This document shows positions 35,175 through 45,925 of a stretch of DNA of 64,000 bases, piece by piece; position 1 is the stretch's first letter, and each line of letters opens with the position of its first letter. The translations under genes were made by a program, and so were the position numbers. The stretch is from assembly GCF_003144115.1 (NCBI RefSeq), contig NW_020312003.1:408153-472152 (forward strand). Reading direction: 5' to 3'. The notes under the pieces were generated by a model. The model had not been told where the DNA came from and did not search any database. It saw nothing but the letters and a program-made list of their open reading frames with translations. Source of the stretch: Tilletiopsis washingtonensis (Eukaryota; Basidiomycota; Exobasidiomycetes; Entylomatales).

Positions 35175-37881
35175 GAGGAGGGAGAGAGGAAGAGGAGAGA
35201 AGGCAGGCGTCAGCTGCAGCTCGGCGGGCAGATGCTGGGCGCATCAGGCCACAGATGTAGAGTCAAAGCGCGGCGCAGCGGTTCGAGGGGAGATGACTCG
35301 TCGTGCCCGGCTGCCGGGCGCCAACACGCGGCCCACGTCGCCCCAAACGAAAGCATTGAACGCCAGGGGTCGCCGGGCAGGAGCAGAATCGAGTGTGATG
35401 ACCGATGAGGCGCAAGATTGGACAACAGACAGGAGCAGGCGTTGCTGCTGTGCTGCTGCCGGCCCTCGTCGCAGCAAATCGTCCAGGAATGGCACAGCTC
35501 CGGCTCGGGAACGCCGCCTGCTGCCGTCAACCTCGCACACACGGCGGCAGCGCACCTGAACCGTCGGCCACTCGTGGCGCGAATCTGCTGCGCCCACGGC
35601 GCGTGCCAGTGCTACAAAGTGCACTTTCGCTGCGCAATGGCGCCCCTGTCAAGACGCCCGAGCGGCGCGCTACGGCCGAGCTCATCTAAGCCTCGAGACG
35701 AGCCGCCGCCGCCGCCTACCTGTGCGCAGACCTGGCCATCACCTTCGGCCAAGGCACGGTCCGAGAAGTTGCGCCGAAGCCAGCCGGCAGCGAGAGCGCT
35801 CGCGAGCAGCCCACGTCTTCGCTGCGCTGCGCGACGCCCCTCCTTCGGCCTCTCGGCGATCGTGTCGCCCTGAGCTAAGGCCATGATTGGCGCGCACGGG
35901 CATGACATGCACCGCCTGGCGCTTGATGGGCCCCCTCCATCCTCGAGATGCAGGCAGCAGCCGCGGTCCATCTCGCAAGAGAGGAGCAGCAAGACGCGCC
36001 TGCCCCAGTGGCAGATGGCCCCTCACCACGCACCACCGGTGGCTCATTCGCGCGCTACGAGAGCACGCCACGTGCACGCAGATTGGCGCACAGGGGCGGA
36101 GCCGTCGACGACGCCATCGGCACCGCCGTCTGGCAGCACGACGCCCCTTCGGCTCCGGCTCGCGGCTGTGTCGACCCGCCATGCTGCGCCAGCTTCGCGG
36201 CCAGCCTCCTGCGCGAGTCATCTGACCCTTCTCAAGAGACACGCGGGCGCCGCAGAGGAGACCACTCGGCGCGCCCAGGGCAAGGTGGCCTGCACTCACG
36301 TGAGTATAGCCGCGCGGCGTGAGTGCGGCGCAGGGGCAGGTACGAGAGGGACGGCGCTCGGCGAACGTGAGGCGGCGAGGGAAGATGTGGAGCGGAGCGA
36401 AGGCCAGAGAATGCGCGGCAGGAGAAGGAAAGAGAGAGCGTGTGTGCGCGAGTGCGCGGTGCGTGGGTGGGAGAGGGTGGAGAAGAGGCACGGTGCGAGG
36501 CGGCGCCGTTGTCGTGCACTGGCCGCTGCCGCGCGGCGGAGGCGCGGCGTCGGTGGCTGATCGCTTCGAGAGACGGCGCAGGCGCGGGCGCAGCACGAGC
36601 AAGCTCTGGCGCCGGTGCGGCGGGCGGCCGGCCGGCGGCGGGCGGCGCTGGCGGCGCAACGGCGGCGCAGCAGCAGCGCCTGCACCGGCGCCTCGCGCGC
36701 TTGCGCCGCCGGCCGGCGCCCTATGACGGAGTGATGGGGCACGCGGCGACTCTCGCGCCCGCCGCGCTACGCCCTCACGGACAAGAGACGCTTCCGCCCA
36801 CGCGGGCCGTGCTGGCACTTCCAAGCTCTGGCTCGAGCCACCTGGCAGCCTTCTCTTGCATCCGGGGACGAGCAGGCAGAGCGTCGGCTGGAGCGCTGCG
36901 GCGGCGCTGAGGAGTGCTCAGGCCTCGCCGATGACGACGAGGACTGCGTCGCAAGGGGCTCGCGACGGGTGGGATCGGGCGCACCGTCCGGCCGGCCCAG
37001 CGCACCGATGACAAGAGAGGCGCTGGCAGCAGCGGCAGCGGCCGAAGGCACGTATGATTAGCTGCGCCATGCAGGGCGGCATGGGCCCCTTGTTGGCGCC
37101 CGCAGGAGGCGACCGGAGCATTTCGATGGCGGGAGCTGAGAGTGCGCTGGCGAGGCCTTTGTTCGCCTTTGTCTGGAGCTCTGGCGGATGAACAAGGCCC
37201 CAGCGCACGACGTCCAGGTCCATGCAGGTGCAGCACGAGCCTCCGCTGCTCCGCTTGCTCGTCATCCGCGTCAAGCTGCCAGACGCAGACGAGCTGCACG
37301 CTGCCGCGCTGCCGCATCTTGACGCTGCCGCTGCCGGCGGCGCGGTCCTTTTCGAGCGCCGCCCAGAAAGAGAGCTCCTCAAGCGCAGACAGCTGCAGCG
37401 GCAGCGCCTCGGAGCGGCAGAGCACGCAAGATCTCGTCCAGCATCGGACTCGTGTCGGGCGTCGCGATGCGGCGCAACGCGGACGCGCGCGCGCATGGTG
37501 CCTGATTCGCTCCGCCACACCTTGCGCTCGCCCCGCAGCTGCGCCGCTCTGGATGCTGCTCGATGAGATCACATCGTGCTGACTTCTTCCTGAGGATGGC
37601 CATCGCGCTCGCTGCCCAACGACAGCAGAGGCCACGCGACCTGTGCCATACCGGACGTAACTGGATGTAACAGGGACATCGTGAATTCGTGCGCGCACAT
37701 CGTGAGGGGGTCGATCGTGAGGGTGGAGGTGGTACAGGTGACGCGGGTTCGTGAGCGAGTCGTCGCAGATGGGATGGTACAGGAGAGAGTGAAGGGACAG
37801 GAAGGGAACAAGCTACTATACTTAGGAGGTGCGCGGGGAAGACGAGCTTTTGACGAGCGACTGTCGCTCGCAGAGGGGTGC
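35175..37881. other. Long intergenic region, no confirmed gene
   Basis: This 2.7 kb lies upstream of the glutamine-rich protein gene and downstream of the Byr4-like gene. Several long frames exist but most translate to Arg/Ala/Cys-rich nonsense. On the minus strand between about 37600 and 37030, short segments look more protein-like (for example SALEELSFWAALEKDR and DVVRWGLVHPPELQTKANK), but they lie in different frames with no GT-AG intron between them. I could not build a gene. Confidence 0.45.
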
Positions 37882-40800
37882 TCAGCGCGATGCGGCCTGC
37901 CGAGCGAGGCGCTGGAGCAGGTACAGGTGCTCCTTGCCGGCGGCTCGCGCCGTCTCGGCGCCGTTGCGCGTCGGCAGAAAGGCTCTGACCTCGTCCTCGT
38001 GCCGGCGGCTGGCCTCGAGGCACGAGGCCCACAGCGCCGCGTCGACGAAGCCAGCGAGCTCGGCCGGCGGCTCAGCGTTGCGCCGCTCGATTGCCGCCTC
38101 GATGACGGCCGACGACACGGCGCTGCTGGCCGAGCGACGCGGATGTGCCTTGCCGTCGCCGCCAGCCACATCGCGCAGCAGGTCCGTCGAGCGTGCACGT
38201 CTGGCCGCCGCCGCACCGGCAGCAGAAGGAAACGTTGGCGCAGCCTCGAGCACGTCGGCGCTCTCGTTCTGCGACGAGCCCTCGTCGAGCTCCGCCAGGT
38301 CGGCAAAGGGATCCGGCTCCTCGACGCCGTGCGCGCTGACCCAGCGCAGAGCGAGTGGGTCGAAGCGCATGTCGCCGACGATGCGCGCGCCGCTCGACGC
38401 CACGCCCGCCGGCGGCGAGGTGGGAGCGCCAAAGAAGCTCGACGTGCTCGAGCCGGTGAGCTGCGTGATGAGCGCCGGCCGCGTGTTGGAGCTCAGAGCG
38501 TTGTCAAAGTCGCGCAGCGCCGCCTCGTTGCCCTCCCACTTCTGCTTGGACATGTTCCAGCGCATGTCGCCGACGACGCGAGGCGCAGCATCGACGGAGC
38601 CGAGATGGCAGATGAGCGTCGGGTTGCCACTGGCACGGCCGCGCTTGCCGGCGGGCTGACGGACCTTCTTGGATGCCATCGGGTCGAGGGTGCGCCGGCT
38701 GCGAGAGCCGCCGACTGATGCCGACGCTTCCGACCAGCGGCTCGTGATGGCAGCAAGCACCGCACTGCCGCGTGCACGCAGAGTGTCGTCCTTGCCGCCC
38801 TCGCGCAGCGTGCGACTCTCGCGTTCAGTGCTCGTCGGCAGGTCGTCGAAAGACTCGAGCTCGTGGCCATCGCCGTACATGCGACCACGCTTGGGCCGGC
38901 GCAGCATGCGCACGGCTGCTTCACGGCCGGCCGCTGCTCCAGCGGAAATCGCCTGCGCCAGCGGCGAGGCAGGCCGACGAGTCGCGGCATCTGTCTCGCT
39001 GGCTCTTGCTAGCGAGGAGGCTGTGTGCATCGCGAACCGATTGGCACCGACACGCGTAGGCATGAAGGACGAAGGCGTATTCGGACGTGCCGGTGGGTGA
39101 CCGTCTGCTGTGACGCTGCGCTCTCGAGCGGCGCGGACCTCGGCAGCGCGAGCGCGAGAGGCGGCCGTAGAGGCTAGCAGCCGGGAGCCCGTTGGCTCTG
39201 CCACGGCGCGGCCGGGCTGCTGCGCCGGAGCGGCAGGCGGGGGCATCGCGTCGACACTGAGATGCGGCAGGCTGCGCTTGCGCGAGAGGCTGATCGGTCG
39301 AGACGATGTGCCAGCTGCGTTGCTCGTTGCGGCTGCCGGCGTGCTCGACGGAGTAGCGAGGTCGCCGACGCTCTTCTTGTAGCGCAGCGGGCGCACGGCC
39401 GAGAGTGTGCCAGGTCTTGGGCCGCTGCCAGGCATGTGACTGTACGCAGACGGCGCGCGCGGCGGAGACGACTTGATGCCGCTGGGAGCAATGCGCGCGA
39501 GCTGAGGAGACGATATCGTGACAGTGACCGACGGCGGAGGCGGCTGCGATGGTGTTGACCTGGTGTCTGACAGCGTGCTGCGGCGCGAGGGCTGCGTCGA
39601 CCGTCCGCCGCCAGACTGCGCCGTGTAGGCGCTGTTGCGGCTGCGGCGGCTGGACGGCGGCGGGCCGCGCAGCTTGTAGGAGAGCGACTTGGCGTGCAGG
39701 CGGCTTGGCGAGAGATCGAGATCGTCTGAAATGACGAGGCCCGTCGCAAAGTCGGCATCGCTCTCCGTCGGGCTCAACGGCACGGCATCGTCGGACTGGC
39801 CAAGAGCGAAGCCGCCTCGACGCGCGTTGAGCATCGCCTGCAGCTTGTCGCGTGGCGACTGAGGCGCTAGAGCACTTCCGTCGACGGGAGTGGCCTGACC
39901 AAAGAGGTCGTCAGGCACCTCGAGGCCGTCCAGCAGATCCTCCTCATCGTCTGCATCGCTGCTCTCCATGCAGTGCAGGCCAACACTGCTGCCTCCCGCG
40001 GAGCGATCGCGCGATGGACGAGAGGCATCGACGTCCGGCGAGCTGCTGCGCTTGCCCGGCGCTTCGCCCCACAGCTGCTTCTGCTGCTCCAGAGCAGGCT
40101 GCGAGCGCTGCCGCGTGATAGTAGGGCTGAGCTGCAGGCGGTCCATCTCCGGGCCGAGCTCGAAGGCGCCCTCGAAGTCGTCGGTCTCCGTCTCTGCTGT
40201 GGGAAAAGTGACGCCCTGCGCCTTGTCGCTCAGACGATTCAGGCTCTGCGGAGAGAGCAGCGACGATGCGGCGGAGGAGCAGGACGAGCCAGTCGCCCGG
40301 CGCCGCGGACTAGAGCCGTGCGAGCCGGCGTGCAGATCGGCGGTGGTGCCGTCGCTCGTCTCGCCCATGCCAGAGTCGAAGTCGGTGTCGGCACTGGTGT
40401 AGCTGGTCGGACGCCGGAGGACCACTGCGGACGGCAGCACCTCGGGCATCTCCAGATCTTCGTCCCAGTCCAGCTCCACATCAGCAATGGGCGCGCGCGC
40501 CGGCTGCAGGTGTGTGACGGTGCCGCTGAAGGCATCACCCTCTGCTGCGGCGATGCGGCTCGCCTTGCTGGCGGAGCTGGCAGCAGCGAGCTGCGCGAGC
40601 GTGTCGCCCGTCAGCGCCGAGAACTTGATTGTGTCCACCTGGTCCTCGTCCTCATCGCTGAAGCCGTCTGCAGCATCATCCGCATCGGCGAAGCTGCGCG
40701 CAGGCGCTGGACCTGCCGACGCGGCTGGCGTCGAGTCGCCGGCCTCGGAGCCAGCGACGCTGCTCGCCGTGCCGGGGTGCGAGTGCGCCGAGTGCGCGAC

Positions 40801-40926
40801 GGAGAGCGACGAGGGCGGGCGCAGCGCCACGGCGGGCGAGACTTCGGAGAAGTCAAAGTCGCTCTCTGCCCACTCCTCGGGCATCTCGGGCGAGGAGTTG
40901 GCGGGCGGCGGCAGCGTGCTGGCCAT
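37882..40926 (-). CDS. Byr4/Bfa1-like spindle pole GAP scaffold
   Basis: A single exon of 1014 residues starting at an ATG in good context (40926). The N-terminus is acidic with WAESDFDFSEV and, later, VELDWDEDLEMPEVLP and LDGLEVPDDLF, the DFD/DLE-type short motifs seen in Byr4/Bfa1. The C-terminal part has the paired blocks VVGDMRWNMSKQKWEGNEAA and IVGDMRFDPLALRWVS, followed by PDPFADLAEL, which is the conserved Byr4/Bfa1 signature. Between them the protein is Ser/Arg-rich and probably phosphorylated. Byr4/Bfa1 pairs with Cdc16/Bub2 to form a two-part GAP for Spg1/Tem1 and so holds back septation and mitotic exit. The assignment rests on the repeated M[RK][WF]xxxxxxW blocks. A Cdc16/Bub2 partner is not obvious in this window; the TBC protein nearby is of the Gyp7 type instead. 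Confidence 0.78.
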   Translation of the reverse strand: MASTLPPPANSSPEMPEEWAESDFDFSEVSPAVALRPPSSLSVAHSAHSHPGTASSVAGSEAGDSTPAASAGPAPARSFADADDAADGFSDEDEDQVDTIKFSALTGDTLAQLAAASSASKASRIAAAEGDAFSGTVTHLQPARAPIADVELDWDEDLEMPEVLPSAVVLRRPTSYTSADTDFDSGMGETSDGTTADLHAGSHGSSPRRRATGSSCSSAASSLLSPQSLNRLSDKAQGVTFPTAETETDDFEGAFELGPEMDRLQLSPTITRQRSQPALEQQKQLWGEAPGKRSSSPDVDASRPSRDRSAGGSSVGLHCMESSDADDEEDLLDGLEVPDDLFGQATPVDGSALAPQSPRDKLQAMLNARRGGFALGQSDDAVPLSPTESDADFATGLVISDDLDLSPSRLHAKSLSYKLRGPPPSSRRSRNSAYTAQSGGGRSTQPSRRSTLSDTRSTPSQPPPPSVTVTISSPQLARIAPSGIKSSPPRAPSAYSHMPGSGPRPGTLSAVRPLRYKKSVGDLATPSSTPAAATSNAAGTSSRPISLSRKRSLPHLSVDAMPPPAAPAQQPGRAVAEPTGSRLLASTAASRARAAEVRAARERSVTADGHPPARPNTPSSFMPTRVGANRFAMHTASSLARASETDAATRRPASPLAQAISAGAAAGREAAVRMLRRPKRGRMYGDGHELESFDDLPTSTERESRTLREGGKDDTLRARGSAVLAAITSRWSEASASVGGSRSRRTLDPMASKKVRQPAGKRGRASGNPTLICHLGSVDAAPRVVGDMRWNMSKQKWEGNEAALRDFDNALSSNTRPALITQLTGSSTSSFFGAPTSPPAGVASSGARIVGDMRFDPLALRWVSAHGVEEPDPFADLAELDEGSSQNESADVLEAAPTFPSAAGAAAARRARSTDLLRDVAGGDGKAHPRRSASSAVSSAVIEAAIERRNAEPPAELAGFVDAALWASCLEASRRHEDEVRAFLPTRNGAETARAAGKEHLYLLQRLARQAASR

Positions 40927-41722
40927 GATGGAAAGCGCGCAGATTGGTGGCGGGTGGAGGAGTTGGGAAAGGCGCTCAGGCGGGAGCGCGCATCAGTGGG
41001 ACATGGCGGATCGTGAGAGGCAGCGAGGTCGTGAGAGCAAGCGCGGCACGGCCAGGCGCAGATGCGAGGGATGCGGCAACGGCAGAGGTGCTGGTGCCGA
41101 GATCGAGTGGTGGTGGATGTGACGCAAGGACCGCATGCAGGCCGCGCACAGCAACCTCGAGCGCGGGGGGAAGGCCGCCTGCGCCTGTCACACGGCGTGC
41201 GTGCCTTGTCACGCGCCGCGCGCGCCGCCGCGGACAAGGCTAGGCTGAGGCAAGCGCAGCAGCAGCACCTCGGCAGGCCCTCGTGGGAGCTTCTGACGCC
41301 CGACGATCAGCACTCCCGCTCGCGATTGCACTTCCCGCCCGGCACTAGATGCTGCTCGCTCAGATGTTGGGGCATCCAGCAGCATCGGAGAGGACAGGAG
41401 GTGGCGGCCTTGCGCCTCGCACACGACGCTGCTGTGGTGCTGCTGGGCAGGCTGATGAGGGCAATCTCGGCCTTCAACGCTGGGGCCCCGTGGCCCTGAC
41501 GGGTGGTGCCGCGCCGTGAGTCCCTGCTTCACTGCATCGAAGTCACGGGCAGTCCGCCCGAGCCGGGTCTGAGTCGCATATGGCATTCCAAGCAGGTAGG
41601 CGCGCTGCGCGCAGGTGTTCCAGGAAACGTCCAAAGGAGGAGGCAGGGCCACAAGCCGGAGGGAGAAGCGTGGCGAGATGCAAAAGAAGGAAGATCATAA
41701 GAAGTCTTGAGGTGCTGGCGCG
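40927..41722. other. Intergenic region upstream of the Byr4-like gene
   Basis: About 800 bp between the Byr4-like start and the DENN gene's stop, both on the minus strand. No conserved frame; probably the Byr4-like promoter and the DENN 3' UTR. Confidence 0.5.
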
Positions 41723-44700
41723 TCATGCCTTGACCTGCTGGCGCGGCGTGGCATCGACGTCCTTGCCGTTGGCTGCGTGGCCGTTGCTCTGCGCGCCCAG
41801 GCCCGGCGTGGCGTCGATGGCGGGGTTCGACGTGTCGCCGGCGTGCGAGCCTGGCGTGCCCGGGGCCGAGATGAACTCGGGCGAGTCCTTGGGCGTGGGT
41901 GCGCTGCTCTGCTGCTTCCACGGGTTCGACGGCTTGCGCTCGCGCGGCGGTGGCCGCGTGGGCGTGCCGGTGGGCAGCGGCGACGAGGCGGCCTGCGCCG
42001 GCTCGATGCCGCTGCTGCTTGGCGGCGTGGCGGCGGCCTGCGAGAGGTTGCCCGACGACGCAGACGGCGTGACTGCCTTGTAGGCCGACGGCCCCGCAGC
42101 GAGACGCTTCTCGCGGCGCTCCTGCCGGGCGAGGCGCTTCTCGCGCTTGCGCGCGCTCTCCATGGCGTAGTCCATGTCGCTGTAGTTGTCGTCGTCGGTC
42201 GTCATGCCGCCGCCGCCGCCACCGCCCACGCTCGACGGCGCGCGGTAGTGCGACTCGCTCTCGCTGGCCATGCCGCCGTGGCCGATGCTCGACGGAATGC
42301 CGTACTCGTAGCGCATGCTCGAGATCGACGCATTCGACGTGCGCCGGTCGCGCCGGCGCTCGCTGCGCTCGTACGTGCCCGAGCGGCGGCCCTCGAGGTT
42401 CGTCAGCGTCGACTCGAGCTGCTGCTGGATGCGCGAGATCTGGTCCGTCACGACATTGGTGCGCGCCTGGATCTCCTGGTTCATCTGGTCGTCGGGGAAG
42501 TGGTGCACCTGCGACGAGCCGTCGGCACCCTTGCGCTCGCCGTCCTGCGAGCCCTCCTTGCCGCGCGCCTCGTGCCCGTTGCGGCTCGCCGCGCGGCTGC
42601 CGCGGCCCTCGGAGATGCGCGCCTCGGCGGCAGTGCGGTGCCGCATGATGCTCTCGGCCACCTGCGAGGGCGTGGCGCTGTGGTGCGAGCCGTTGGGGCT
42701 GCTCGGGCGTGCGAGGCGATTCGCCTGGCCGTACATGTCGAAGCGCGACATGTCGAACTCGCCGTCCTCGCCGGCGCCGGCGCCGCTGATGACGTTGCGG
42801 ATCTCGTCCATCATCGCCTCGCGCTCCTGCTCGAGCGAGTCCATGGCCTTCTGCATCTTCAGCAGCTCGATCTGCGCCTGCTCGCGCGCGTCTTCCGTCT
42901 CTGTGGACAGCAGTCGGGTCAGCACACATCTCGGCGTCACAGCAGACCCACTCACCCTTGAGACGCAGCTGGATCTGCACCTGCTCGAGGTCGCGCTGAG
43001 CCAGCGTCGAGCTGAGGCGCCGGCTCTCGCGCCGCTCCTTGTCAACCTTGCTGCGCAGGTCGTTGGCCTCGCGCGTGAGGCGGTCGACGAGCTGCTGGAT
43101 CTTGGCGAACTGCTGCTTCCACATCTCGGACTCGCTCATCAGGAACGCCAGGCGCTTGTTGAGGCGGCCGATCTTATTCTCGAGGCCGTCGCGCGCATCG
43201 ACGAACGTGCTGGCGCGGCGCCGCAGCGCAAGGATCGCGGCCAGCTCCGCCTCGCTGGCGGCGCCAGCCTTGGACGCACGCGTGCGCAGCACCTTCTGCA
43301 GGAACGTCGAGCGCGTCGTGTCCTGCAGCGCAAGGTCAAAGGCGGTGAGCGCAGGGCCCTGGTCGAACCACGAGGGACGCTCGAGCTGCTCGTAGGCAGA
43401 GTTGCGCTCGCGCAGCTGCACGTTGCTCAGCGGCCGGAAGCGCCCGCCCGGGTACGCCTCGACGTACTGGCGCGGCGGCGCGTGCTCGACGCCCGAGATG
43501 GAGATGCCCGTGGCGAGCTTGCGCTTGCGGCGCTCGCGCACGCTGCCCGTGCTCGGCGCGTGCTTCGGCGGCCGCGGGCACGAGATGTTGTTGACGTCGA
43601 GGTCCACGACGCACACCTCGGGCGCGGGCTTGATGATGCTGCGCAGCTCCGTGTTGATCGCAATGATCCACGAGCCGGGATCCTCGAGGTAGATGCGCAC
43701 GTCGCGCGCGTGGCAGTTCTGGTTTGCCACGCCGCGCCAGCCGCGCAGCTCGACGATGTGCTTGAACGTCTCGACGGCCAGGCCGAGCAGCGCCGGGTGG
43801 CGCGATTGAAAGAGCACGCGGCCGTTGGGCGAAAGCGCAATCTCGCAGATGCTCAGGATGTTGTCCAGGCTGAGCGTCTTGAAGATGGGCCACATCGAAA
43901 AGTCGATGCCGATCAGGCCCGAGCCCCACTCGAGCGCGCCGGGGAACTTGCACACGAACGTCAGCTCGTGGCTCGGGCTATCGATGAGCACCTGCTCGCC
44001 GAGGCGCGGCGCCGGGTGCCGCAGAATCGTGGCCATCTGCTGATTGTGCATCTCGATGTTGCGCGAGTACTTGTGCCACGCCATCTTGTTCCAGTCGCCG
44101 AGCAGGTCGTAGAGCGGGTAGCGCGAGACGATGCAGATGGCGTACGGCATGAAGAACGTGTTGTGCGCCGGCAAGAAGGAGTAGCCGTCGCCATTGGCGC
44201 CGTCGTCGTCCGCCGCCGTCTCCTCGGCGCCCGTCGTGTCGGTGTCGCCGCCGCTCCAGCCATTGCCCGAGCCGCCGTTGCGCTTGTTGTTCGCGGCGGC
44301 GGCCTTGGCGTCGGCGCGCTGGCGGTTCATGCGCGTGAGCTCGCGCTTGATCGTGCGCGCGCGGCGCTCGTCGGCGGCGCTCCAGACAGTGAGCACGACG
44401 CCGTAGAACGTGGCCGGGTCAGGGCTGTCGCCAAAGCCGTTGCCGGCAGCCGCGCTGGCGCCCGGTCCGCGCTGCAGGCCATAGCCCTCGCCGACGGCGC
44501 TGGCGGCGTTGGCCTTGCCGACAGACACGCCCACCGCGCCAGTCGCCTTGCGGCCCTCGGTGCGGCCCATCGTGCCCGTCTGGTCGAGCGTCTCGCCGGA
44601 AGACGTGAGCGTGGGAACCGAGAACGAGAAGGTGTGCGACGATGCCGAGGGCGGGAAGTTGGCCTGGCCCGACACAATCTCGATCTCGCGCGTGAAGGAG

Positions 44701-45925
44701 AGCTGTGCGCAGGGCGTGAGCATGCGGGCTGGCGGGCGCCACATCGCGCGCGCTTACCTTGAGCGCCTTGCTGAGCACGCGCGCAGTCTCTGCGCGCTCG
44801 ACGCCGCCTCGCCCGTCTGCCATCTCGATGAACTTGGGGTTCTGCGGCTTCTTGCCGTCTGCGCCCCGGCCCTCCCACTTGGCCGCGCCGCTGTCCTTCT
44901 CCTTCGTCGGCGTCTTGCCGCCAGTGCTGCGCGCGAGAACCTCGCTGGGCGAGGGGCAGATCGAGCAGCCCAGCACCTCGGGGCGCCAGAAGCGGCCCAC
45001 GGCGCCCTCGATGTGGTGCACGCCCGCGACACAGTCCTCCTCGGCGAGCGTCCACACGGACGGATCCTTGGGCAGCTGATGATGCGCGATGCGTCAGTTC
45101 AACGCGCGCAGCGCTGCGTGCAGGCCACTCACGCCAAAGACGGCATAGAGCTGCGCAACAGTGTTGCCGTCGCCCTTGCCGGGCGCAACGCGCAGCTCGC
45201 CCTCGTCCGTCTCGAACTCCTCGCCGAGCGGCTGCAGGCCCAGGCTGACGCCGCTCGCGTTGGCCGAGTTGAGCAGCGAGCCCTTGCCCTTGCGCCGCGA
45301 GCTGGCGCTGCCCGTGCCGCGCTTCATCGACTTGCTGAGCGAGCCGATGGACGTGGCTGGTGAGTTCTGCGCATACAGGCCCTTGCGCGAGCCCTCCAGC
45401 GGACTGATGCCATCGTCTTCAGCCGCCTCGAGGTGGGCCTCCTCGTGCTGCGCCTTCTCTGCCGCGGCACGCTGCTGCTCGGCAATGCTGCTCGCCGGCG
45501 TCGTGGCGCCCGGCGTGCTGGCCGCCAGCGGGTTCGAGGCCTCGGTGCGAGGCGTCGGCGTGACGCTCTCGCTGCGCACGCGGTGTGCTCCTCGTGCAGC
45601 GCCAAAGGGGTCAGCAGAGAGCCGGCCGGGCGTGCCCACCTCGCTGGGCGTCTCGGGCAGCGGCGGAGCGTCAGAATAGTTCGTGGCGCGGCTGGATGCA
45701 CGCGAGATGCCCTCGCTGAGCGACTGGCGGGGCGCAAGAGGCGTGTCAGCAGCTGGAGCGGCGAGAGCAGCAAGCGCGAGCGACGCTCACCTTCCTCCGG
45801 CTGGCATTGCTCCGCACGCTGCGCAGGCTCTCGGTGGACTTGCGCGCCGCTCGCAGCAGCGACGCAAAGCCGCCGCCGCCGGAGCTGGAGCTGCCGTTGG
45901 CGTTTGCCGTGTCGCGAGAGGACAT
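41723..45925 (-). CDS. DENN-domain protein, putative Rab guanine-nucleotide exchange factor
   Basis: Five minus-strand exons: 45925-45791, 45723-45133, 45075-44758, 44702-42956 and 42900-41723; 1322 residues. After a Ser-rich N-terminus, a DENN module spans about residues 230-690. It starts with VAQLYAVFGLPKDPSVW and HHIEGAVGRFWRPEVLG, then FYGVVLTVWSAADERRA, PYAICIVSRYPLYDLLGDWN, and the cDENN-like core TLSLDNILSICEIALSPNGR with FKHIVELRGWRG. A predicted coiled coil follows at about 850-960. The C-terminal third is charged and Ser/Pro-rich. DENN proteins usually activate Rab GTPases by nucleotide exchange; the specific Rab cannot be inferred. The exon chain is supported by phase-matched splice sites and a start encoding RAARKSTESLRSVRSN across to the next exon. 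The large antisense frame opposite exon 4 is a mirror artefact. Confidence 0.82.

Noticed and set aside
42315-44762. Plus-strand frame of about 815 codons opposite the DENN gene
   Set aside because: Mirror of strongly GC3-biased coding DNA; begins without a good ATG and lacks family features, whereas the minus strand encodes a clear DENN module.
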